Below are positions 1-5,095 of a DNA stretch of 17,329 bases, in pieces. The stretch spans positions 1 through 17,329 of the forward strand of contig CAZWFW010000022.1 of assembly GCA_964633445.1 (NCBI GenBank). Reading direction: 5' to 3'. Source of the stretch: CAZWFW01 sp964633445 (lineage in GTDB: Archaea; Undinarchaeota; CAZWFW01). The notes beneath the pieces are model-generated. The model did no database searches. It was not told the origin of the DNA and saw only the letters and a list, made by a program, of their open reading frames with translations. The first letter of the stretch is position 1; every line of letters begins with the position of its first letter. The position numbers were made by a program, and so were the translations under genes.

Positions 1-2
1 AA

Positions 3-164
3 ACTTGGAGAGAGGAACTCCTCAAGGTGGTTAAACACCTTGAGGAGAGAACGGTGTTTTATGGGCGCATCCCTTTACGGCAGGTATGCTTATTAAGAAA
101 TCGCAACCAATATGACATTGTTTGGAAAGATAGCAAGAAATACTTGGGAAATCGGAGAGAATGA
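3..164 (+). CDS. C-terminal end of an unidentified upstream gene (5' truncated by window edge)
   Basis: An open frame enters from the left edge and stops with TGA at 162-164, giving about 53 residues rich in Lys, Arg and Glu, including YGRIPLRQVCLLRNR. I do not recognise the family. It is treated as real because its stop lies one base before a GTG (166) that has a well-placed SD-like GGAGAG (154-159) and is in frame with the following synthetase, which is a typical operon junction. A perfect 12-bp inverted repeat (18-29 and 36-47) lies inside this frame. CGC and CGG codons are used more here than in the neighbours, so a non-coding reading remains possible. Confidence 0.4.
   Translation, partial: TWREELLKVVKHLEERTVFYGRIPLRQVCLLRNRNQYDIVWKDSKKYLGNRRE
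18..47. repeat. Perfect 12-bp inverted repeat with 6-nt loop
   Basis: CTCCTCAAGGTG (18-29) and its exact reverse complement (36-47) flank the loop GTTAAA. The first 100 bases are clearly more GC-rich than most of the window. The repeat may be a structural RNA element or attenuator, or only a palindromic stretch of the coding frame that spans it. Confidence 0.5.
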
Positions 165-165
165 T

Positions 166-1527
166 GTGATACTTCTAAGGAAACTAGCAAAAATATGTCG
201 AAGATATCTCATAATTACGGAAAATACGTACATCGAGGCAAGTAAGGTTAAAAAAGTGGAAAAATTGCTTGGAGAGAACACAAAATTTTTAATATTTCAG
301 AAACTTCCAGACACGGCAAAGGGTATCACCTCTGAAATTTTGGAGGAATGCGTTGTTGCAGGATTTGGAAGCGTTTTCGATGCTAAGTTTGAGATTTCCG
401 CTGAAGAGATTAGCGAAAACATAGAGTTACTTAGCCAAGTTAATGGTCAATGGGCCTATGTGATTATTAAGGATAGTTGCGTAACATTACTTAGAGACCC
501 TATTGGAATTTGCCCATTGTTTTACAGAATAAAAAATAATTTCATCTTATTTGGATCTGAAAGGAAATTCCTAGCAGAGAAAAGCGATATACATAATGTT
601 AATGCTTTGAATCCAAGAAGCATTGTAACGATAAATTTGAATAATTTTAAATCTAAGATAGGAGATAATCCTGTAAAAATAGATTTCTCCGAGAAAAGAA
701 AAAAGTTTGTTGAAAATGAGCTCAGGATTTTGAAAAATCTGAGTATTTTATTAGAGGATGCCGTTAGAATTAGAGGCGAGAAGAAGGTTGCTATTCTATT
801 TTCTGGTGGGATAGATAGCAGTTTGCTGGCATTTCTGTGCGAAAGGCTTGATATAGCTTATAGCTTATATACCGCTGGTCTACCAGATTCTGCTGATGTT
901 AAATTTGTTGAGAAAATTCAAAACAATTTCTCTGAATCACCTCAGATTCTTGAAGTATCTCTTAAGGATGTTGAAAATGCCGCTGTAGATGTTGTTCGAC
1001 TAATAGAGGAGTCTGATGTTGTAAAGGTTGAGGTTGCCATACCAGCATACCTTTGCTTAAAGAAAGTTAAGGAAAATATTGTTTTTTCGGGAATTGGTAC
1101 TGAGGAGTTATTTGCTGGTTATGAGAGACATCTGCAACCAAGATGGCAAAATGTGCATAATGCATGCGTAAAAGGGATGTTAAACATTTGGATGAGAGAT
1201 CTCTACAGAGACTTTGTTATTAGCTCCAATTTTTGTAAAGAACTTAGAATGCCCTATTTAGACAAAAGACTTGTCGAGTATTCGCTAAAAATTCATCCTA
1301 AGCTGAGGATAGGAAGCAAAAAAGATAAGAAAAAATTGATTTTAAGAAAGTTAGCTATAAAGCTTGGCTTGCCGAAGGAAATAGCATTTCGAGCCAAAAA
1401 AGCTGCGCAGTATGGTTCTGGAGTAAGTAAGGCTTTGAAGAAGATTTGTAAGGAAAAAGGAGCAAAGTATAGGAAGGAATTGCTTGAAGCCATTTGGAAG
1501 GGTTTAAGTGAAGACTTGTTAAAATAA
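166..1527 (+). CDS. Asparagine synthetase-like amidotransferase with degenerate glutaminase domain
   Basis: ATP-dependent amide-forming enzyme of the AsnB/asparagine synthase family, expected in the cytoplasm. The synthetase half carries the ATP-pyrophosphatase P-loop SGGIDSS and the archaeal-style FSGIGTEELFAGYERH segment, followed by MPYLDKRLVEYSL, which corresponds to the family's TPFLD region. The N-terminal part keeps late class II glutaminase features (LLRDPIGICPLFYR, FGSERKFL) but has no N-terminal Cys nucleophile with any start I can find. It therefore probably cannot hydrolyse glutamine, and may use free ammonia or a partner. The exact amide product is not shown by the sequence. Start: GTG166 has GGAGAG six bases upstream and follows the stop of the preceding frame. 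ATG112 is in frame but overlaps that frame and has no SD; it would give 471 residues. Confidence 0.8.
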   Translation: MILLRKLAKICRRYLIITENTYIEASKVKKVEKLLGENTKFLIFQKLPDTAKGITSEILEECVVAGFGSVFDAKFEISAEEISENIELLSQVNGQWAYVIIKDSCVTLLRDPIGICPLFYRIKNNFILFGSERKFLAEKSDIHNVNALNPRSIVTINLNNFKSKIGDNPVKIDFSEKRKKFVENELRILKNLSILLEDAVRIRGEKKVAILFSGGIDSSLLAFLCERLDIAYSLYTAGLPDSADVKFVEKIQNNFSESPQILEVSLKDVENAAVDVVRLIEESDVVKVEVAIPAYLCLKKVKENIVFSGIGTEELFAGYERHLQPRWQNVHNACVKGMLNIWMRDLYRDFVISSNFCKELRMPYLDKRLVEYSLKIHPKLRIGSKKDKKKLILRKLAIKLGLPKEIAFRAKKAAQYGSGVSKALKKICKEKGAKYRKELLEAIWKGLSEDLLK

Positions 1528-1529
1528 AA

Positions 1530-1578
1530 TCAGGAGCTACCCCATTCATCACTTCTCAGGCTGGAGCAGTCTCATCAC
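1530..1578 (-). ncRNA. C/D box sRNA 1 (2'-O-methylation guide)
   Basis: Read on the minus strand, the order is: box C GTGATGA (1572-1578), 12-nt guide, box D' CTGA (1556-1559), 3-nt spacer, box C' GTGATGA (1546-1552), 12-nt guide, box D CTGA (1530-1533). All four boxes are perfect and both guide spaces are exactly 12 nt, the classic archaeal design bound by L7Ae, Nop5 and fibrillarin. The D guide is complementary to GAGCUACCCCAU and the D' guide to GCUGGAGCAGUC. From memory these resemble two nearby segments of 23S domain V: AGCUACCCC before GGGGAUAACAGG, and GCUGGAGCAG in the CCUGGGGCUG region. The fifth-nucleotide rule puts the marks on the U of AGCU and the second G of CUGG. The sRNA starts ten bases after the acidic mini-gene's stop and probably shares its transcript. 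Confidence 0.88.
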
Positions 1579-1588
1579 TAGCTCAAGC

Positions 1589-1678
1589 TTAATATTCTCC
1601 CTCTTCTTCATCTTCCTCAAAATCCCAAACATCATCAAATTCTTCGTCCTCTTCCTCTTCAAAATCTATTGCTTTCAT
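1589..1678 (-). CDS. 29-residue highly acidic mini-protein
   Basis: A short gene with unusually clear signals. ATG at 1676-1678 is preceded, with 7-nt spacing, by the SD GAGGTGA (1686-1692), and a TTTAAATA TATA box lies at 1722-1729. The 29 residues begin MKAIDFEEEEDEEF and end EEDEEEGEY; more than half are Asp or Glu, with aromatic residues (F, W, Y) spaced between them. I do not recognise a family. Such a peptide could be a binding tail or decoy for a basic protein, but nothing in the sequence shows a partner. It lies directly upstream of sRNA 1 on the same strand, which suggests a bicistronic mRNA/sRNA transcript. The strong SD and compositional bias argue that it is translated. Confidence 0.65.
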   Translation of the reverse strand: MKAIDFEEEEDEEFDDVWDFEEDEEEGEY

Positions 1679-1721
1679 TTGAACATCACCTCATTTCCTC
1701 TAACAAATCTTTTTTAGCTAA

Positions 1722-1729
1722 TATTTAAA
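1722..1729 (-). promoter_or_regulatory. TATA box for the mini-protein/sRNA 1 unit
   Basis: On the minus strand the sequence reads TTTAAATA, a strong archaeal TATA box. It is about 44 bases before the ATG at 1678, leaving room for a short leader holding the GAGGTGA SD. Confidence 0.55.
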
Positions 1730-1746
1730 GCTTACTAAAATAACAT

Positions 1747-2034
1747 TTACCAAAATTTTAACCCACTATGTGCAAAATAGAAAAATATGAAGAGGAGAAG
1801 AATTATCAATCCCAATACTGCTGCAAAAATTGCCGATTGCTTGTCTGTGCCAAAAATAATTGGAAAAGGTCCTATCAGAACCACGCCACCTCCTCTAACC
1901 TCAGATCTCATGTTTTGAGACTTAAGAGAGCCAAAAAAAACCAGAAAGATACCTAAAATTGTTATGATTATACCAGCAAAAATAAGTGTGAAACCCAGAT
2001 TCGTTAGTTCAAGCTCATTCATACAAATTTTCAT
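1747..2034 (-). CDS. DUF131 (TIGR00304) family small membrane protein
   Basis: Two predicted transmembrane helices flank a Gly-rich loop. The first (FTLIFAGIIITILGIFLVFF) is followed by a polar stretch and the family signature GGGVVLIGPFPIIFGTDK, then a second helix (AAVLGLIILLLFIFFYF). This order matches the archaeal DUF131/TIGR00304 family, whose function is unknown. The long frame opens at 2076, but the upstream part is not conserved-looking. The protein more likely begins at the ATG at 2034 (MKICMNEL) or 2022 (MNELELTN). No clear SD precedes either. It is a single gene, convergent with nothing and divergent from the 2184 gene. Confidence 0.8.
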   Translation of the reverse strand: MKICMNELELTNLGFTLIFAGIIITILGIFLVFFGSLKSQNMRSEVRGGGVVLIGPFPIIFGTDKQSAIFAAVLGLIILLLFIFFYFAHSGLKFW

Positions 2035-2183
2035 TTGTTTTTCATTATATTTGAGACCCCATCTAATAAGAACCAAATCAACTAGTTAACAGAAATGGCA
2101 AGCAAATCATTATTTAGAAGCAATCTAAGGTTATTGACTTTAAATTATTATGCATGAAAAGTAGAAAAATATATTTTTGAAAA

Positions 2184-3062
2184 ATGAGTGAGAGGCTAAA
2201 GATAATATTAACTTGCTCTGAGCCAATATGCGAAATTCCAGCAGCAGTACTTTGGACATGGTTAAAGGATGGGCCCAATAAGAATTTCCTTAGAAAGTAT
2301 TTACCTAGAGGATTAAAAAGAGTTGTGGAAGAGGGGGTTTTTCGTGTTTTTAGTGAATATAATCTATTTTACTTTTATGAACAGAAAATATCTTTCGATA
2401 AATTGTATCAGCAAAGGATATTTGAAAAATTGGTAAAGGAAGATCTCATTAGTTGGAAGTTAAAAGAAAGGAGTTTAGAGAAATTCTCCACAAAAAAATG
2501 GAAGATTTTAAGAAATAGATGGAAAAGTCTATTTAAAAGTGCGAAAAAGGATAGAAACTTGGAAGAAAAGCTTAAAGAATTGGTTACAAGTACTTTCAAA
2601 GAGACTGTTAAGGAAGTTTATGCGAAAAGGGAAAAATTCTTTGCTAAGAAGTTTAGAAACTTCATTATTATAGATTTGCATGCTGGTATTTCAACTGAGG
2701 AGTGCTTTAAATTGTACTACATCTATACAAATTACAAATTTCAAGAAATTCGGGACATTTTTAAGAAGACGGTTGAAGCTTACAAACATTTATTAGGTGA
2801 GGAGAAGCTTAAGTATTTTTTTAATAAGTTATCACCTCCTCCTTACTACTCTGTTAGCATTGAACTGTTCTTCTTTTCAGGAAAGCTTAAGAAAAAATCA
2901 TGGTTTTTTCCAAGACCATTAGTTTCTAGGGAGGGAGAAGGTTATGAAATCTTGCCTTATACCCTAGAAATAGATCTTTCTGGTCCTAATAAACAATTGC
3001 TATGCATATACTATCTGATCCTTCACGACTTTTTCGAAATCTGCTTAAGAAAATTTCAATAA
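2184..3062 (+). CDS. Unrecognised 292-residue protein
   Basis: A clear single open frame of 292 residues, probably soluble, with no signal peptide and no strong membrane helix. The centre (about residues 80-160) is very Lys-rich and mainly helical, with paired aromatic and basic residues (KKWKILRNRWKSLF). The C-terminal part is richer in aromatic and beta-prone residues (YYSVSIELFFFSGK). I see no catalytic motif and cannot name a family. A TTTAAATTA box near 2139-2147 could be the promoter; there is no SD at the ATG, so a short leader is likely. The mini-IS element begins about 100 bases after the stop. The gene may be lineage-specific. Confidence 0.6.
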   Translation: MSERLKIILTCSEPICEIPAAVLWTWLKDGPNKNFLRKYLPRGLKRVVEEGVFRVFSEYNLFYFYEQKISFDKLYQQRIFEKLVKEDLISWKLKERSLEKFSTKKWKILRNRWKSLFKSAKKDRNLEEKLKELVTSTFKETVKEVYAKREKFFAKKFRNFIIIDLHAGISTEECFKLYYIYTNYKFQEIRDIFKKTVEAYKHLLGEEKLKYFFNKLSPPPYYSVSIELFFFSGKLKKKSWFFPRPLVSREGEGYEILPYTLEIDLSGPNKQLLCIYYLILHDFFEICLRKFQ

Positions 3063-3160
3063 ATTTAATAAAATTAGTAGTTAGCATAATTCAACGTATT
3101 TTTCTACTTGGAATAGTATACGATTCTTGCGAAAACATGTTTTCAAATTTTTATCTTTCC

Positions 3161-3311
3161 GTTGTTTGCAAGACCCCATGCGTAAGCGTGGAGATACGCA
3201 AGTGGATAGGTGAGAAAGTTTAAATACTTCTAAACATAGGTTTCTTGCAACTACTCCTTAATGAAAGGGGTGCGTTGGAGGCCTCTTGCGTGAGCAAGGA
3301 GAGGAGGTCAC
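3161..3311 (+). mobile_element. IS200/IS605-type mini-element, copy A (no transposase or tnpB)
   Basis: About 151 bp, related to copy B at 8695-8921. The left end has GACCCCATGC with a hairpin CATGC-GTAA-GCGTG (3177-3190). Then comes the shared block TTTAAATACTTCT..AAACATAGGTTTCT (3219-3245). The right end has the hairpin CTTGC-GTGA-GCAAG (3285-3298), followed by GAGGAGGTCAC. Hairpins near both ends and a right end finishing in GTCAC are the layout of IS200/IS605 elements, whose right end also encodes the 3' part of the TnpB guide RNA. The middle has lost everything present in copy B between the GGGGTG segment and the terminal hairpin. Exact cleavage points cannot be set from two copies. Confidence 0.62.
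3215..3226 (+). promoter_or_regulatory. Archaeal promoter inside mini-element A
   Basis: A purine-rich BRE-like stretch directly precedes TTTAAATA (3219-3226), and both are conserved in position in copy B. A start about 25 bases downstream would give a transcript of roughly 60 nt to the element's right end, reading on towards the HTH gene at 3365. Confidence 0.5.
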
Positions 3312-3364
3312 AAAATTACAAGGATAATAAGAGTTTTAAAAATTAAAATTTAATTAATTTAACA

Positions 3365-3712
3365 ATGATGAAAAGGTACAAAGGATCTTGTCTGTTGAAG
3401 GAAATTAATGAAAATTTTAGCTTAAAAAATTTAGAATTAAAAATATATTCTCTTCTGGAGAAATCAAAAAAACCGCTAAAGATCTCTGAGATTGCTAGAG
3501 AGCTAAGAGTTTCCGAAAGATCGGTTAGGACGTATGTGAAAAGGATGTTAAAAAGAGAGTTGATAGTAAGGGAGAAACTGGAAGGAACAAGATTATGCTA
3601 CGTTTATAGGGTAGTTTCCATTGAGAAAGTTCTTCAAAATCTGCATAAAAAGTTTAGCAATATTTTAGAGAAGGTCAAAAGAAATCTCAGCTCGCCCATC
3701 ACTAATCATTAA
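3365..3712 (+). CDS. Winged helix-turn-helix DNA-binding protein
   Basis: 115 residues. A winged HTH spans about residues 22-80: LKIYSLLEKSKKPLKISEIA forms the first helices and RELRVSERSVRTYVKRMLKR the recognition helix. A beta-wing follows (ELIVREKLEGTRLCYVYRVV), then a C-terminal helix that may dimerise. This resembles TrmB/MarR-like archaeal regulators. No ligand or metal site is visible. It begins 53 bases after mini-element A, whose internal promoter points at it, so it may be read from that promoter or from AT-rich sequence at 3335-3360. Its last codons and stop overlap sRNA 3 on the opposite strand. The target genes are unknown. Confidence 0.75.
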   Translation: MMKRYKGSCLLKEINENFSLKNLELKIYSLLEKSKKPLKISEIARELRVSERSVRTYVKRMLKRELIVREKLEGTRLCYVYRVVSIEKVLQNLHKKFSNILEKVKRNLSSPITNH

Positions 3713-3735
3713 TCATCCTAGGCTGAACTCATCAT
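3687..3735 (-). ncRNA. C/D box sRNA 3, overlapping the 3' end of moaA
   Basis: The minus strand has the same 49-nt layout as sRNA 1: box C ATGATGA (3729-3735), 12-nt guide, D' ATGA (3713-3716, one mismatch to CTGA), TTA, C' ATGATTA (3703-3709, one mismatch), 12-nt guide, D CTGA (3687-3690). Degenerate internal boxes are common in the family. The D guide, GTGATGGGCGAG, pairs with the universally conserved 16S segment CGCCCGUCAC over ten positions with one G-U pair. The fifth-nucleotide rule places the methyl on the C equivalent to E. coli C1402, a site known to be ribose-methylated in many organisms. The D' guide (target CCUAGGCUGAAC) is unassigned. Box C also encodes the last codons of moaA. 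Confidence 0.8.
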
Positions 3736-4665
3736 CGATTGTTGTACGTCTAAGTAAGTTCTTCTTTCCCATATATACATTAAAACTTTTCTCTTCAAAA
3801 CCCACCAATTATCATTAAGCATTTCCCTTAAATTTATCAAGTTGTTTGTTCTCAAGCAAAATTTAAGCTTACAGTCATGAGTTATCCTTATTCTTCTACA
3901 ATTCTTGCAAAAGTTTGGAGAATGAGGCTGAACAACTTCAATGAAATTCTTATCAGTAATGTAATACCTCCTTCTATTATGCATCCTTCTCGCTTCTACT
4001 CTCTTAGCGATATTTTTAAGGAAATGCTCTATTTTTGAAATAGGGAAGTAATGCTTTTCGAAAAATTCAAAGTTCTTGTTTTGAATAAGCTCTATTAGCT
4101 GCAAATTTACCCCATTTTCTCTACAAAATTTTATCATGTGTGGCAATTGCTCAACGTTTATTCCTTTTAGTAGCACCATATTAATCTTTACAACCAATCC
4201 TAGGTCTCTTGCCAACAAAATGTTTCTCTTAATATTTTCAACATTTTTTGGAAGAGTTGGAAAATAAGAGTCGCATCCTATATTAATTCTGTGCAATCCT
4301 GCTTCTTTTAACCTGGAGGCATACCTATTCAGCAAAATACCATTTGTTACCAAGGATATATCTTTATAGCCATTCTTTTTAAAAATTTCAACTATTTCGA
4401 CAATATCTCTCCTTAACAATGGCTCTCCTCCTGTAATTTTAACACTTTTTACACCAAGTTCCGAAAACAATCTAGCAATTTTCTCTATTTCTTCTAATGT
4501 AATCTCATGTCCATTTTCGTCGTAACCTTCTCTATGGCAGTAAGGGCAGGAGAGGTTGCATTTTGAGGTTATGGAAATCCTTAAATTATCTATTTTTCTT
4601 CCATGAAAATCCCAAATCTCATTATCTAATGACTCAAAAGAATCAGTACTCGGCAAATTCATCAT
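3718..4665 (-). CDS. moaA: GTP 3',8-cyclase MoaA (molybdenum/tungsten cofactor synthesis)
   Basis: Radical SAM enzyme that converts GTP to 3',8-cyclo-GTP, the first step of molybdopterin (Mo/W cofactor) synthesis. Visible features: SITSKCNLSCPYCHREG with the CX3CX2C cluster site, the SAM-binding ITGGEPLL, and a second cluster motif near the C-terminus, FCKNCRR..CLKFC in CX2CX13C spacing, which is specific for MoaA-type enzymes. Length (315) is normal. The usual C-terminal Gly-Gly is absent; the protein ends MMSSA, encoded by box C of sRNA 3. The only in-frame ATG codons near the start (4660-4665) lie in box C' of sRNA 2, so both termini overlap sRNA genes. No other moa genes are in the window. 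Confidence 0.9.
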   Translation of the reverse strand: MMNLPSTDSFESLDNEIWDFHGRKIDNLRISITSKCNLSCPYCHREGYDENGHEITLEEIEKIARLFSELGVKSVKITGGEPLLRRDIVEIVEIFKKNGYKDISLVTNGILLNRYASRLKEAGLHRINIGCDSYFPTLPKNVENIKRNILLARDLGLVVKINMVLLKGINVEQLPHMIKFCRENGVNLQLIELIQNKNFEFFEKHYFPISKIEHFLKNIAKRVEARRMHNRRRYYITDKNFIEVVQPHSPNFCKNCRRIRITHDCKLKFCLRTNNLINLREMLNDNWWVLKRKVLMYIWERRTYLDVQQSMMSSA

Positions 4666-4691
4666 TAATCAGATAGGTCTCCTATCATCAT
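4643..4691 (-). ncRNA. C/D box sRNA 2, overlapping the moaA start
   Basis: Minus strand: box C ATGATGA (4685-4691), 12-nt guide, D' CTGA (4669-4672), TTA, C' ATGATGA (4659-4665), 12-nt guide, D CTGA (4643-4646). All boxes are perfect and the spacing is identical to sRNA 1. The D guide, ATTTGCCGAGTA, is complementary to ACUCGGCAAAU, which I recall as a conserved 23S domain IV segment (GGAACUCGGCAAA..). The predicted mark is on the C of ACUC. The D' guide TAGGAGACCTAT is partly self-complementary (TAGG/CCTA) and its target is unassigned. C' contains the two in-frame ATGs of moaA, so excision of this sRNA would remove the moaA start. Confidence 0.85.
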
Positions 4692-4723
4692 AATTAAAAT
4701 ACAATTTTGCCAATTATTTTTAA

Positions 4724-5095
4724 ATGTTTTCTGAGATAGCTTTGCTTTCAGCTTTTGGTGTGTTTGCGGGAATAATAACTGGTTTGATACCAGGTTTGCA
4801 TGTAAATAATATAGCTGCAGCAGTATTGCTTATGTTACCTTTTCTTTCTCAGCAATTTTCACTCTATGCTATTTCCTGCTTCATAGTTTCAATGGCTATA
4901 ACTCATACAATCTTTGATTTTATACCTTCAACGTTGCTTGGAATACCTGAAGACGATACATGTTTATCAACGTTACCCGCTCATAAAATGGTGCTGCAAG
5001 GCAAAGCTTTCGAGGCTATTTATCTTACAGCTGTTGGAGGACTCATCTCCACTTTGATGGTTGTATTTTCGTTACCGCTACTAATTTTTTTTTGA
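4724..5095 (+). CDS. TctA-like permease, N-terminal part (frameshifted gene)
   Basis: First 123 residues of an archaeal TctA-like (PF01970, tripartite tricarboxylate transporter large subunit-like) membrane protein. It shows GVFAGIITGLIPGLHVNNIA, the Gly/Pro-rich segment typical of this family, and at least three hydrophobic helices, then stops at TGA (5093-5095) just after a run of nine T (5085-5093). The rest of the family domain continues in the next frame from the same point. One extra U in the message, or a -1 shift, would join the halves into about 404 residues, the usual length for archaeal members. No TctB or TctC partner is near. AT-rich promoter sequence lies at 4690-4715; the leader is short. 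Confidence 0.75.
   Translation: MFSEIALLSAFGVFAGIITGLIPGLHVNNIAAAVLLMLPFLSQQFSLYAISCFIVSMAITHTIFDFIPSTLLGIPEDDTCLSTLPAHKMVLQGKAFEAIYLTAVGGLISTLMVVFSLPLLIFF
5085..5093 (+). other. T9 homopolymer at the permease frame break
   Basis: Nine T residues end exactly at the stop codon TGA that breaks the permease frame. Inserting one T gives the continuous reading LLIFFLMPNLYL, which joins two halves of one family domain. The site is suited to RNA polymerase slippage, and equally suited to a sequencing miscount. Confidence 0.6.

Noticed and set aside
61..96. MGASLYGRYAY short peptide as a leader gene
   Set aside because: Lies inside a longer open frame (3-164), has no SD, and could equally be chance; noted as a possible broken synthetase start.
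3002..3223. 73-residue frame overlapping the end of the 2184 gene
   Set aside because: It overlaps a better frame, runs into mini-element A, and shows no motif or SD.
3366..3374. ATGATGA at the start of the HTH gene as another box C
   Set aside because: No CTGA at 12 nt and no C'/D pair at the spacing shared by the three accepted sRNAs; it is simply two Met codons.
4672..4686. GATAGG-TCT-CCTATC as a simple repressor operator for moaA
   Set aside because: It lies within box C, guide and D' of sRNA 2, which explains the region better; an operator role is only mentioned as a possibility.
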